From Dokdonia sinensis (GTDB lineage Bacteria > Bacteroidota > Bacteroidia > Flavobacteriales > Flavobacteriaceae): a stretch of 64,000 nucleotides of DNA. The stretch lies in the NCBI RefSeq assembly GCF_003688895.1, contig NZ_REFV01000008.1:1-64000 (forward strand), read 5' to 3'. The notes beneath the pieces are model-generated. The model saw nothing but the letters and a program-made list of their open reading frames with translations, searched no databases and was not told where the DNA came from. Positions 15,354 through 24,496 of the stretch are shown here, piece by piece; position 1 is the first letter of the stretch, and every line of letters starts with the position of its first letter. A program made the translations under genes and the position numbers.

Positions 15354-18300
15354 TTATGCTGCTTCCTGCAGTTCCATTGCTTCTGGATCCTTATCCTTAC
15401 CGCCACGAAGTCTGATTTTAATTTTATATACTATTAAAAATAATAATGGCACCACCACCAGAGTTAAGAATGTAGCCACTATAAGACCATAAATCACGGC
15501 CCAAGCAAGTGGTCCCCAGAAAATTACGTTATCTCCACCTACATAGAATTTTGGATCAAACTCTGCAAACAGCGAGAAGAAATCTATATTAATTCCTATT
15601 GCGAGCGGTATGAGCCCAAGTACCGTTGTAATTGCCGTAAGCAATACAGGACGTAATCTTGCACGGCCGCCCTTTACAATAAGCTCAGTTACCTGCTCTT
15701 TACTCAACAATGCGTTGTCTTCTAAATCCAGTTCAACAATTTTTCTATCTATGAGGAGCTGGGTGTAGTCCAGAAGTACCACGCCATTGTTTACCACGAT
15801 ACCGGCTAGAGAGATAATTCCCATCATAGACATAATAATAACGAATGAAGATCCTGTAACGAGTATACCTCCAAAGACACCTATAAAACTTAGAAAAATC
15901 GCAATCATAATCATCATAGGTTTAGAAATAGAGCCAAATTGGAAAATTAAAATCAAGAAAATTAATCCCAATCCTCCAAAAAATGCACTCATTAAAAATG
16001 CCATCTCCTTGTTCTGCTCTTCTATCTGCCCAGTGTAATCTATGTTTACCGTTTGTGGTTTCCCGTCAAAACTGAGCATTGCTTTCTGGATATTTTCTAC
16101 CACTGCCGCAGCATCTGTATACCCTGGAGACAATCCTGAATACACCGTCACCACACGTTTTGTATCTCTGTGTTTAATGGCACTAAAGGAGGAGCTATTC
16201 TGTCTTTTTGCCACAGCAGAAACAGGAATCTCCCTTATCTGCCCAGTAGCCGGATCCCTAAAGGTAATGTTCTGGTCAAAAAGTGCCGATGTATTATAAC
16301 GATCATCCCCTTCAAAACGCACGTTAATATCGTAGTCCTCTCCATCTTCTTTATAAATACCAGCTTTTTCTCCAAACAAAGCACGACGCAATTGATTACC
16401 TACTTGCCCAGCAGACACCCCAAGTGCTCCCGCCTTCTCACGATCTACCACAACTTGCATTGCGGGTTTCCCACGGTTTACGTCTATTTTAAGCTCTTCT
16501 ATTCCAGCAATGTTTTTCTCGTTTATAAAACGGCGCATTTGCTCTGCGGTTGCGATGAGTTCCTCATAGTCAGGACCTTCTAACTCTATATTTATAGGGT
16601 AACCTATCGGGGGACCTACCGCATCCTTCTCAACAGAAATTGCCAAGCCTGGATACACATCTCTCAGCTCATCCTGTACCTTTTCCCGTAACACTTCCGA
16701 GTCTTCCCCCTGACGAAATTTGTACTCCCGCATTGTTGCCGTGATTTTTGAACGGTGAGGCATTTCGGCGGCATTACCACCGTCTGTTTGTGGATTTCCA
16801 GAACCCTCTCCCACTTGAGACACGGCAGACTCTACGAGGAAGTTCCTCCCTCCATCTGTCGTATATTGATCTGCATTGAGCACGTCATACATACGTTGCT
16901 CGATATCCTTTGTTACAGCATTTGTTCGAGCAATATCTGTTCCTTCAGGATATTCTATGTAGACGATGATCTGATTTGGCGTGTTATCTGGAAAGAACTC
17001 AATGGCTGTTCTCTTTGCTCCTACCGAAGCTCCAAAGCCCATGAAAATCAGAATAAGCAATAAGAATGTCGCTCCCACCAAGAGACTAGGCTTGCGACCA
17101 CTAAGCGCCCATTTTAAAAAGTTTTGATATTTATTCTCTAACCAAACTAGCGTATTTCTTTGGAAATAATCTGCAGCGCCTTTGATTCCATACTTATATA
17201 ACCAAAATAATATTGCAGTAAATATCATTACTGATCCAAGACCTCTCACAGCTCCTCCAAAGAATAAAATCAAAAGTCCAATGGGAATTAAGATAAGGGT
17301 GAGACGGATGAGCCCTTTTCGCGAAAGCGTTTTCTCCTCCACATCCATAAACTTACTTACGAGCATAGAGTTGATAAAAATAGCGACAAATAACGATGAC
17401 CCCAGTACTACAGATAGTGTAATCGGGAAATAGATCATAAACTGCCCCATAATTCCAGGCCACATTCCTAATGGAACGAAGGCTGCAACGGTGGTAAGTG
17501 TAGAAATTATGATAGGAAATGCGATTTCTCCTATCCCTTTTTTAGCAGCTTCGATGCGCGACATTCCTTCCTCATCCATAAGACGGTACACGTTCTCTAC
17601 CACCACAATACCATTGTCCACCAGCATTCCTAATCCCATAATCAAGGCAAAGAGAATCATCGTGTTCATTGTGTACCCCAAAGCATCCAGAATCATAAAG
17701 GACATAAACATAGACATCGGGATCGCAAATCCTACAAAAAGCGCATTTCTAAATCCTAAGAAAAACGTAAGTACGCCCACTACCAGAATAATCCCAAAAA
17801 TGATGTTATTCACAAGGTCGTTTACCTGATTTACAGTTTTCTCAGACTGATCATTTGCCGTAGTAACATTTACATCTGGAGGAAAAACATTTGCCGTGGC
17901 ATCCTCTATAATGGTGTTGATTTTTTCAACGGCATCCACCATATTTTTTCCCGAGCGCTTCTTGACCTCAAGCATTACCACGTTTTCTCCCCACTCACGA
18001 GCATACGTCGTTTTGTCTTCTTCCTTAAAAGTGACATCTGCAATATCACGTAGGTATACTGCTCCTCCCTGAGACTTTACAATAAAGTTTTCAAGTTCAC
18101 TTGGCTTTTCTATTTCGCCCAGAATACGGATGGTACGGCGTTGCCCGCTGGTAATTAAATTCCCGGCAGACATTGTCATATTCCCTCCTCTTATGGAATT
18201 GAGCACATCGTCAAAACTTACCTGAGCGGCCATCATCTTTGTAACGTCTACGGCCACCTCAACTTCTCTGTCCTGCGCACCGCGTATGGAGGCTTCTTTG

Positions 18301-18872
18301 ATCTCTTTAAGATCTTCTATCTCGTCCTGTAAATACTCTGCAAACTCTTTAAGCTGTGTAACTTGATAATTCCCCTTAATGTTTACACTAAGTATTGGGG
18401 TTTCCTCAGATATGGAAAGGTCAAAAACATTTGGCTCTACTTTTACACCATTAGAGGTGGGCCAGTCTTCATTAGATGTTTCTTGATCTACCTCATCTTT
18501 TACTTTAGTTTTTGCTTCCTCAACGGTCATATCCTCGTCAAACTCGACCGTGATGAGTGCGTAGTTTTCCTGAGCGGTAGATAAAATTTCTACTTGTCCA
18601 GTAAGATTTTTAAGCCTATCCTCTAGCGGGTCTACAATGAGTTTTTCTACATCTTCGGCGGTGTTTCCTGGGTATGGGGCAGAGATGTAAATCTTAGTCT
18701 CATTAATTTCTGGAAAACTCTCACGGGGCATCGAGTAATATGCCATCCCTCCAAAAACCAGAAGGATTGCCATAATCACCCAAATCACCGTAGGATTATC
18801 TATGGCCCAGCTAGACAAAGCAAACTCCTTATCTACCTGTTTTTTCTTCTTATTATTTTTATTTTCAGCCAT
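15354..18872 (-). CDS. RND-family efflux pump, inner-membrane permease
   Basis: A 1,172-residue AcrB-like permease that exports drugs or other small molecules using the proton gradient. It has an N-terminal membrane segment (PTVIWVIMAILLVFGGMAYY), a periplasmic porter domain, a bundle of membrane helices including GLGMLVDNGIVVVENVY with the acidic proton-relay position, then a second repeat of the same plan ending VVVPLLFLIVYKIKI. It is somewhat longer than E. coli AcrB (1,049), with a charged C-terminal tail. It starts four bases after the adaptor gene and is the last gene of the efflux operon. The host palindrome at 17317 is encoded as LSRK in a cytoplasmic loop. The substrate is unknown. 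Confidence 0.92.
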   Translation of the reverse strand: MAENKNNKKKKQVDKEFALSSWAIDNPTVIWVIMAILLVFGGMAYYSMPRESFPEINETKIYISAPYPGNTAEDVEKLIVDPLEDRLKNLTGQVEILSTAQENYALITVEFDEDMTVEEAKTKVKDEVDQETSNEDWPTSNGVKVEPNVFDLSISEETPILSVNIKGNYQVTQLKEFAEYLQDEIEDLKEIKEASIRGAQDREVEVAVDVTKMMAAQVSFDDVLNSIRGGNMTMSAGNLITSGQRRTIRILGEIEKPSELENFIVKSQGGAVYLRDIADVTFKEEDKTTYAREWGENVVMLEVKKRSGKNMVDAVEKINTIIEDATANVFPPDVNVTTANDQSEKTVNQVNDLVNNIIFGIILVVGVLTFFLGFRNALFVGFAIPMSMFMSFMILDALGYTMNTMILFALIMGLGMLVDNGIVVVENVYRLMDEEGMSRIEAAKKGIGEIAFPIIISTLTTVAAFVPLGMWPGIMGQFMIYFPITLSVVLGSSLFVAIFINSMLVSKFMDVEEKTLSRKGLIRLTLILIPIGLLILFFGGAVRGLGSVMIFTAILFWLYKYGIKGAADYFQRNTLVWLENKYQNFLKWALSGRKPSLLVGATFLLLILIFMGFGASVGAKRTAIEFFPDNTPNQIIVYIEYPEGTDIARTNAVTKDIEQRMYDVLNADQYTTDGGRNFLVESAVSQVGEGSGNPQTDGGNAAEMPHRSKITATMREYKFRQGEDSEVLREKVQDELRDVYPGLAISVEKDAVGPPIGYPINIELEGPDYEELIATAEQMRRFINEKNIAGIEELKIDVNRGKPAMQVVVDREKAGALGVSAGQVGNQLRRALFGEKAGIYKEDGEDYDINVRFEGDDRYNTSALFDQNITFRDPATGQIREIPVSAVAKRQNSSSFSAIKHRDTKRVVTVYSGLSPGYTDAAAVVENIQKAMLSFDGKPQTVNIDYTGQIEEQNKEMAFLMSAFFGGLGLIFLILIFQFGSISKPMMIMIAIFLSFIGVFGGILVTGSSFVIIMSMMGIISLAGIVVNNGVVLLDYTQLLIDRKIVELDLEDNALLSKEQVTELIVKGGRARLRPVLLTAITTVLGLIPLAIGINIDFFSLFAEFDPKFYVGGDNVIFWGPLAWAVIYGLIVATFLTLVVVPLLFLIVYKIKIRLRGGKDKDPEAMELQEAA

Positions 18873-18876
18873 TGAT

Positions 18877-20037
18877 CTAGTTATTTAAGATTCTGATATT
18901 CTGTTCGTTTTGCACACTTCTTGCGCCTTCCACGATGATTTCATCGCCTACTTTGAGGCCTTCTAGAATTTCGACCATATCGCCTTGTGCCCTCCCTGTC
19001 TGTACGATAACACGTTTTGCTATTTTTTCGTTGTCCGCTTTCGCGAAAGCGGTATACACATATTGGTCACCCTCTGCGTTTTCAGAAATCACACTAAGTG
19101 GAACCAAAATCGCGTTCTCACTAGTGTAATCGTTTATTTTGAGCTGGGCTGTGAGATTGGGCTTTATCTCACCATCTTTATTAGGCACGTCTACCTCGAT
19201 GGTAAATGTCCTGTTGGTCGGATTTATAAAACTGCTGGTTTCTCTCACCTTTGCATCTACTGATTTGTTAAGCACAGGGAAATCCACTTTTACCGTTTTT
19301 CCTTCTCTCACCGTAGATAAATAACTCTCTGGCACAGATGCCTTTATGTACATATCCGAAAGGTTTACCAGTCTAAACAACTGTGTCCCCGGCATCACGG
19401 CGCTCCCCTGCTCCGTAATCACCTGGTCTATTTTTCCCGAGAACGGCGCATTTACCGTCGTTTTCCCCAGCTGTGCCTTGAGCTGATTTACAGCCGTGAC
19501 GGAACCTTCATAATTTGCTTTAGCATTAAGGTACTGCATTTCCGAACCTATTTTCTGGTCCCAAAGACGTTGCTGACGCTCGAAAGTAGTTTTGGCTAAT
19601 TGAGATTGCACCTCCAACTGTGCCAGTTGACTACTCAGTCCTCCGTCGTCTATCCGGGCGAGAATCTGTCCCTTCCGCACTTGATCGCCTTCCTTTACAA
19701 AGGCTCTAGTGATTACCCCTCCATACTCTGCCGAAACAATAACATTCTGACTCGTTTCTACGTTTCCTTGAATCTCAAGAAAGTGATTAAAGAGCGTATC
19801 CTTTACTTTCATCGTAGAAACCAATGGACCACCTTTCTTTACTGCCTGTTTGTCCAGCGCTTTGTCTAATTTATTCATTTTAGATTGTTGCTGAGTGATT
19901 TCATTTTGAAGCTTTTCACGTTCCGCTTTTATCGCTTCTATATCTCCAGAAGCCACAAGGGCGTCCACATCTACAGGTTTTTCACCGCAAGATGCGAGAG
20001 TGACTAGGATGATGGCAAGGGTTATGTATTTTTTCAT
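18877..20037 (-). CDS. RND efflux periplasmic adaptor (membrane fusion protein), lipoprotein
   Basis: A 386-residue HlyD/AcrA-type adaptor that joins the permease to the TolC channel. It starts with a lipoprotein signal peptide ending in LASCGEK, so it is anchored by lipid. A coiled coil follows (DIEAIKAEREKLQNEITQQQ), then the lipoyl/barrel-sandwich halves (GDQVRKGQILARIDDGG; TVNAPFSGKIDQV) and a C-terminal beta-barrel. It precedes the permease by four bases. The host palindrome at 19039 encodes AFAK in an exposed loop. Family assignment is firm. Confidence 0.92.
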   Translation of the reverse strand: MKKYITLAIILVTLASCGEKPVDVDALVASGDIEAIKAEREKLQNEITQQQSKMNKLDKALDKQAVKKGGPLVSTMKVKDTLFNHFLEIQGNVETSQNVIVSAEYGGVITRAFVKEGDQVRKGQILARIDDGGLSSQLAQLEVQSQLAKTTFERQQRLWDQKIGSEMQYLNAKANYEGSVTAVNQLKAQLGKTTVNAPFSGKIDQVITEQGSAVMPGTQLFRLVNLSDMYIKASVPESYLSTVREGKTVKVDFPVLNKSVDAKVRETSSFINPTNRTFTIEVDVPNKDGEIKPNLTAQLKINDYTSENAILVPLSVISENAEGDQYVYTAFAKADNEKIAKRVIVQTGRAQGDMVEILEGLKVGDEIIVEGARSVQNEQNIRILNN

Positions 20038-20106
20038 ATCTATTTAATTTCGGCGAAGGCGGAAATCTCGTTCCGCATTTGCTATTGTTGTTGATTAGTT
20101 CGTTTA

Positions 20107-20566
20107 TATAGTTTAAGAGTTTATACGTTTAGAAGTTTAGAGGTGACTTCCTATTTGTGATTTATACAGACCGTCCAGCATCGCTGTTGTTTCTGTAATC
20201 TCCCGTCTTATTTCTTTATAGTTTTCTAAACTTAAAAATTCCAAATCATTTGAGATAATAGCCTGATTGAGCAACTCTAAAGCCGAACCATAGGCTATTT
20301 CAGTAAAACGGGCTTTGTCCTTAGGAGAATGTCTTCCAGTACCCTCAGCAATATTTGAAGATATTGAAATAGAACATCTGCGCATCTGACTCGTAAGCCC
20401 AAACTTTTCTTCAGCGGGAAACTGAGCCGTACTTTTATAAATTTTAATGGAAAGCTTCCTCGACTTTTGCCAAACATTCAACTTTTCAAAACTAAAAATC
20501 TTCATATTCTTAATGTTTTAAGATTTGCGGGCTCTCCTAAACTCCTAAACTCATAAACACTTCAAC
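20107..20566. repeat. Imperfect inverted repeats flanking the four-helix-bundle gene
   Basis: The segment at about 20111-20143 is the imperfect reverse complement of the segment at 20534-20566: 26 of 33 positions agree without gaps. Both are made of repeats of the type CTAAACTC. They sit immediately outside the small gene at 20137-20505, and the left arm covers its last bases. In the polycistronic mRNA the arms could pair and enclose the small gene in a stem, as intervening sequences in 23S rRNA do. Function and mobility are inferred. Confidence 0.6.
20137..20505 (-). CDS. Four-helix-bundle protein (23S rRNA intervening-sequence family)
   Basis: A 122-residue protein of the S23/IVP family, first known from intervening sequences in 23S rRNA genes and also related to the Avd protein of diversity-generating retroelements. 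Family blocks visible are FEKLNVWQKSRKLSIKIYKS at the start, FGLTSQMRRCSISISSNIAEG near residue 40, and FTEIAYGSALELLNQA near 70. Here the gene is not in rRNA but between the TolC and adaptor genes of an efflux operon, on the same strand. It is flanked by imperfect inverted repeats. No reverse transcriptase or variable gene is near. The molecular role of such isolated copies is not known. Confidence 0.9.
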   Translation of the reverse strand: MKIFSFEKLNVWQKSRKLSIKIYKSTAQFPAEEKFGLTSQMRRCSISISSNIAEGTGRHSPKDKARFTEIAYGSALELLNQAIISNDLEFLSLENYKEIRREITETTAMLDGLYKSQIGSHL

Positions 20567-20577
20567 GGCTAAACTAT

Positions 20578-21921
20578 TTACCTTTTTTCCCTTAAATCCG
20601 GCGTATTGAGAATAGTTTCAAGCTCGGCCTTGGTCGTTATAATCTGAAGCATCGATTGGATTAACTCCTGTTGAACTGTGTATAATTGAGTTTGAGCTTG
20701 ACGTAGGTCAAAACTTGTACTTAATCCTTCTTTAAATTTTATTTGATTCTTGTTTTCTATACGCTCAGCAAGTGATAAGTTTTTCTGAGCGGTATTATAA
20801 TTGTCTATAGCGAGCTCGTGGTCACTTTTTGCAGATGCGTAACCTAATAAAATCTGTTGCTCTGTCTCCTTTTGTTGCGTAAGAGATTGATCTAAGGCAA
20901 TTTTTGCCTTAGCTGTTCTGGCATTTCTCATACCAGAACTGAAAATAGGCACATTGAGCGTAAAACCAGTAATGGACTGTGCAAACCATCGTTCTTGCGT
21001 GTCAAAAAAGTTAAACTCATTACGTCCCGCAAACGTTCCTACATTTATAAATCCTGCTAGACTTGGTAAAGCCTTACTTTTTTCAAGTTTTAATTCTAGC
21101 TCACGTTGCTCTGTAAGGTTTGTGGCAATTTTAAAATCCACATTTTGCTCCATATTTACAGAATCATTGAGCAATCCTAAGGCAGGGGTTGCAAGGTCAT
21201 CCAGTTGTTGTACGAGCGTCACGGGGGTGTTTATGTCCAGTCCCAGGGCTAGATTGAACATCTGTTTTGCAATCTGCTCCATACGCACGGTATTATTGCG
21301 CTGATTTTCTAAGGATGAGAGCGTGATTTGAAGTTGCTCCACATCCTCCTCCTCAGCAAAACCGTTTTCAAAAATAGCTCTGGTTTCTCTCAGGTTTTCT
21401 TTGAGCGTGTTGATGTTACTATCTAAAATTTTGATGCTTTCTTGGGTAAGTAAAACGCTACCATAAGCATTTATAACGCCTTTGCGCACTTCAAGTTGGG
21501 TCTTTTCATTTGCGTTTTCAGAGAATTCCAGAAATGTTTTGGCCGCCTGCAAACCTACAAGATAAGAACCATCAAAAATGAGCTGACTCAAGGTAGCAAC
21601 AGCCGTAGCATTGTGCTTTGTCCCAAAAACTACAGGTACAAAAGTTCCCGGAGGACCTCCGGTAAACTCCGCTGGAATTAATTGTGTGGGCTGTACAATC
21701 TGATAATTATAATCTAAAGTTCCATTGATTTGTGGTAGTCCCGTGGCGGTGGTTTCCCATTTCTGTTTGATTGCTTTTGCAATATCCCTTCTTGCGTTTA
21801 TGGCAGTATAATTACTGTCCAGCGCGTAGGTCACGGCTTCCTCTAGGGTAAAGGTTTTTGGGGTTTGCGCTTTCGCGAAAGCGGAAACCAAAACAAGTAT
21901 AAGTATAATGAAATGCTTCAT
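20578..21921 (-). CDS. TolC-family outer-membrane efflux protein
   Basis: A 447-residue TolC-type channel protein. It begins with a signal peptide (FIILILVLVSAFAKAQ) and is then mostly long helices of the two-repeat TolC plan (TFTLEEAVTYALDSNY near the N-terminus; KFKEGLSTSFDLRQAQTQL near the C-terminus). It forms the outer-membrane exit of the tripartite pump made by the next genes. Its ATG directly follows the TetR stop codon, so it is coupled to the regulator. The host palindrome at 21871 lies in the signal peptide, encoding AFAKA. The family is certain, the export substrate is not. Confidence 0.92.
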   Translation of the reverse strand: MKHFIILILVLVSAFAKAQTPKTFTLEEAVTYALDSNYTAINARRDIAKAIKQKWETTATGLPQINGTLDYNYQIVQPTQLIPAEFTGGPPGTFVPVVFGTKHNATAVATLSQLIFDGSYLVGLQAAKTFLEFSENANEKTQLEVRKGVINAYGSVLLTQESIKILDSNINTLKENLRETRAIFENGFAEEEDVEQLQITLSSLENQRNNTVRMEQIAKQMFNLALGLDINTPVTLVQQLDDLATPALGLLNDSVNMEQNVDFKIATNLTEQRELELKLEKSKALPSLAGFINVGTFAGRNEFNFFDTQERWFAQSITGFTLNVPIFSSGMRNARTAKAKIALDQSLTQQKETEQQILLGYASAKSDHELAIDNYNTAQKNLSLAERIENKNQIKFKEGLSTSFDLRQAQTQLYTVQQELIQSMLQIITTKAELETILNTPDLREKR

Positions 21922-22527
21922 TTATTCGTGGTTTGATTGGATAAGTTGGTTGAGTATTTTTCTTCCTTTTGGGGTAACAATGCCTCGTATGTGGTATTCT
22001 AAGTACATATCATATAAATCCTTAGGCTGAAATTCTGACTGCGGAAAAATAGAAGCATCCTTTATTCCCGTCATTCCCGTAAAGTAAATACGAGAAACAA
22101 ACTGAACGTTGATGTCATTTATAAAAAGTCCCTGCTCAATTCCTCGCTCTAGATTGTCAGTCACACAGGTTTGCATATAGTCATACTGGCCCCTGCGCAT
22201 CGTCTGGTGGATTTTAGGATAATATTTCTGGAGTTGATACATAGGCGAAGTTTGCTCTCCCTTAAGGTGTTCAAGTACGTATCGTTTAATATCGTACAAT
22301 TCCTCAATTGGGTTATTCTTTTTGGCGCAAATAGCGTCGATACCTCCGCAAATAGATGTGAACAAATGAGCAGCACTAGCTTCTACTACCGCTTCTTTGT
22401 TGTTGTAATAGGTGTAAATAGTCTTTTTAGACATCCCCATCTCACGGGCAATATCGTCCATTGTAATGCTCTTAAATCCTTGATTTAAAAACAGTTCTGT
22501 AGCCGTATGTAAAATGGTCTCTTTCAT
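21922..22527 (-). CDS. TetR/AcrR-family transcriptional regulator
   Basis: A 201-residue TetR-type repressor. The N-terminal helix-turn-helix is complete: KETILHTATELFLNQGFKSI, then MDDIAREMGMSKKTIYTYYNNKEAV. The C-terminal ligand-binding domain is divergent, as usual. The ATG at 22527 is chosen because the family normally begins two to ten residues before ILxxAxxLF; an upstream ATG at 22590 would read through the promoter and operator. It is the first gene of the efflux operon and an inverted repeat just upstream is a likely autoregulatory operator, so it probably represses the whole pump until a ligand binds. Confidence 0.92.
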   Translation of the reverse strand: MKETILHTATELFLNQGFKSITMDDIAREMGMSKKTIYTYYNNKEAVVEASAAHLFTSICGGIDAICAKKNNPIEELYDIKRYVLEHLKGEQTSPMYQLQKYYPKIHQTMRRGQYDYMQTCVTDNLERGIEQGLFINDINVQFVSRIYFTGMTGIKDASIFPQSEFQPKDLYDMYLEYHIRGIVTPKGRKILNQLIQSNHE

Positions 22528-22535
22528 AAAATTCG

Positions 22536-22579
22536 AGCACAAATGTAGTATGGAAACTTTAAAAACGATAAAAGTTTCC
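22536..22579 (-). promoter_or_regulatory. Promoter and candidate TetR operator of the efflux operon
   Basis: GGAAACTTT at 22552-22560 is the exact reverse complement of AAAGTTTCC at 22571-22579, with a 10-base spacer: a 28-base inverted repeat of the size bound by TetR dimers. On the minus strand it overlaps the upstream part of a promoter whose TACATTTG box (22547-22540) fully matches TAnnTTTG. Repressor bound here would block RNA polymerase. Confidence 0.6.
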
Positions 22580-22630
22580 GTAGTTTTCACAATTTTTTAA
22601 CTTTTAGGAAGATTCGGGTTGTTGCGGATT

Positions 22631-22670
22631 ACGCTTTCGCGAACCTGCCTGCCGGCAGGCAGGAGCGTAC
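22631..22670. repeat. 20-base palindrome inserted in a host palindrome
   Basis: The perfect palindrome CCTGCCTGCCGGCAGGCAGG occupies 22644-22663. The flanks ACGCTTTCGCGAA (22631-22643) and AGCGTAC (22664-22670) join to a canonical host palindrome if the 20 bases are removed. This reads as one dispersed element nested in another, with no target duplication. Confidence 0.7.
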
Positions 22671-22693
22671 AAATATTCAAAAAAAGGGGCTAT

Positions 22694-23347
22694 TTAATTA
22701 GTTGCCAGAACACCTTCGAAACGGCGGAAGGAAATAGGATTTTTAAGCAACGTCCAGGCAACATCCTTAGGGTAATGTGTGAGGATAAAATCCTGTGGAC
22801 GCGTACGGTACCAGAAGGTATCTGGCATCCCGTTTTTACCAAAACTTGTCGCCCAGGTGATATCCAGCAGTTCCCAGTTGCCGTTGAGCTTAACAGCGTT
22901 CCAGGTATGGTGTACCTGATTTCTGACGGTATTAGAAGGAACGGTCTTTTTTGTAAATCCGTCGATAACCGAAGCTTCTATGCCAACCTCCCGACATAGT
23001 GCTTGGAATAGATAAGCATACCCCGCACAAACTGTTTTCTTGCGCTCGAGGGCTTTCTTTATCAATTTGTCTTTTGACCTGAAATACTCCTCTTGCAATT
23101 TTGGGTTGTATCGTAGATCGCTGTCATAATCGATGTTTGTGGCAATCCACGTAAAAATGGCTCGAGATTTCTGAGTGTCAGTAGTTGTATTTCTGGTAAT
23201 CTGGTTTGCCAAAGTCTTTAGACTTGAAGTCTTTTTTTCCTTTGGCAAATGATTAATGATCACTCTAGAGCGCTGGGCTACAAGTTGCTGTGTGCTCCCT
23301 AAAAGTAGTCCGAAAGCAAAAAGTAAAAATAAGAGTTGTTTACGCAT
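22694..23347 (-). CDS. Transglutaminase-like protein, secreted
   Basis: A 217-residue protein with a signal peptide (LLFLLFAFGLLLGSTQQLVAQ) and a transglutaminase/cysteine-protease fold. The catalytic triad is visible: Cys in KTVCAGYAYLFQALC near residue 108, His in QVHHTWNAVKLNG near 147, and Asp in WELLDITWATSFG near 160. Such proteins in Bacteroidota may process peptides or cell-wall fragments in the periplasm; the substrate is unknown. It precedes nothing close on the same strand and follows the next upstream gene by 45 bases, so they may be co-transcribed. Confidence 0.87.
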   Translation of the reverse strand: MRKQLLFLLFAFGLLLGSTQQLVAQRSRVIINHLPKEKKTSSLKTLANQITRNTTTDTQKSRAIFTWIATNIDYDSDLRYNPKLQEEYFRSKDKLIKKALERKKTVCAGYAYLFQALCREVGIEASVIDGFTKKTVPSNTVRNQVHHTWNAVKLNGNWELLDITWATSFGKNGMPDTFWYRTRPQDFILTHYPKDVAWTLLKNPISFRRFEGVLATN

Positions 23348-23392
23348 CCTAACTAGAAACGGTAGAATGGAAAGAATATTGAATGTTCTTAA

Positions 23393-24088
23393 TTACTCTT
23401 TAATTACAAGCTTATCTGTTGCGAGATATCCATTGTCTTTATTGTAGTACCAAGCGCGGTCCTTTGGAAATTTTATTTGGTTTATGACAACCTCATCTGT
23501 AAGTAAAATATACTCTCCCGTTTTCTCATCAGTACCTTTAAAGAATTGATACACTTCCATCGCATAGGTTTCAGGATTGAAATAAAATTGCCAAATGTCA
23601 GAACCCACCGCTTCATCATACGTCGCGCGTAACTTCAAATATTCTTTTCCTTTAAAAGTTACTTTTTGAACTTCCGAGTTTATGTTTGTCCCAGGATCTT
23701 TCAACTTCATAGGTAAACCGTACAAATATGTATAGTAATTTTTGAACATTACTGTAAGCTCACATTCACTAGCTGCCACCGTTGTTTCGGTAATCGTTTC
23801 ATCTTCATTTGAGAAGCGACAGGAGTTGCCTGTTATTTCGCGAAAGCTGGTTTTGCCACCTTGATTCGTACTAAGATTAAAGTACTGATTAGGCAAATCA
23901 ATAGTTATGATGCTTTCTCGGTCAGGCTTTCCTGGCATTTCCATATTGATTAGAAACTCTCCCTTAAAGGTATCCCAAGTTCCATAAGGGTCGTGATAAG
24001 CAATTGCTTTTTCTAAGAGCTCAGCGCCAGTAAAGTTTTGAGCGCTTGTAGTAAGCACAATAAATAAGCATAAGATTGTAAGTCGCAT
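23393..24088 (-). CDS. DUF6503-like secreted protein
   Basis: A 231-residue protein with an N-terminal signal peptide (LTILCLFIVLTTSAQ). The rest is beta-rich and of the type annotated DUF6503 in Bacteroidota (GAELLEKAIAYHDPYGTWDTF; GSDIWQFYFNPETYAMEVYQF). It resembles the fold of the LolA/outer-membrane lipoprotein carrier group, which binds hydrophobic ligands, but that link is only general. No catalytic motif is seen. A copy of the host palindrome at 23836 is encoded as FREI. Confidence 0.65.
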   Translation of the reverse strand: MRLTILCLFIVLTTSAQNFTGAELLEKAIAYHDPYGTWDTFKGEFLINMEMPGKPDRESIITIDLPNQYFNLSTNQGGKTSFREITGNSCRFSNEDETITETTVAASECELTVMFKNYYTYLYGLPMKLKDPGTNINSEVQKVTFKGKEYLKLRATYDEAVGSDIWQFYFNPETYAMEVYQFFKGTDEKTGEYILLTDEVVINQIKFPKDRAWYYNKDNGYLATDKLVIKE

Positions 24089-24112
24089 CTTTATATTTTG
24101 AGCAAAAGATAC

Positions 24113-24436
24113 TTAAAAACGGTCAGATGGTTTTTCGTTTTTAGGATTTACAAATAGACTTACGAGTAAGAAAGTGGCAACGCCAACATCTACAGCATTC
24201 CAGATAAATCTTCCCAAAGAGAGCTTCACAAAGGGTTGAAACGTTATTGCTAGCAAAACATAAATCAAAGCCATCCTTTTATAACCCGACTCATTACTAT
24301 CAAATGCTAAAACAACAAAAACCATAAATGCGATATATCGCACGAGCTGATAGTATCCATAGGGCATATCTAGTAGACAAAGGAGCAATGCTATTGCTAA
24401 AATGACTTTTAAAATTGGAGCTATTTTGGGTTTCAT
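24113..24436 (-). CDS. Small membrane protein (DUF6804-like)
   Basis: A 107-residue protein with three to four hydrophobic segments (ILKVILAIALLLCLLDMPYGYY; YIAFMVFVVLAFDSN; MALIYVLLAITFQPF; VGVATFLLVSLFVNP). It matches the small membrane proteins labelled DUF6804, of unknown function. It ends 24 bases before the next gene on the same strand. No functional motif can be seen. Confidence 0.6.
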   Translation of the reverse strand: MKPKIAPILKVILAIALLLCLLDMPYGYYQLVRYIAFMVFVVLAFDSNESGYKRMALIYVLLAITFQPFVKLSLGRFIWNAVDVGVATFLLVSLFVNPKNEKPSDRF

Positions 24437-24496
24437 AAGTTGATTTTAATTCTTTCCTATAAGTGCTAAAATCAAACCTACTGCTCTAAATAAAAA

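Noticed and set aside
20137-20505. Diversity-generating retroelement accessory (Avd)
   Set aside because: Avd shares this fold, but no DGR reverse transcriptase or template/variable repeat is near; the reverse transcriptase at 4.7 kb is unrelated in position and type.
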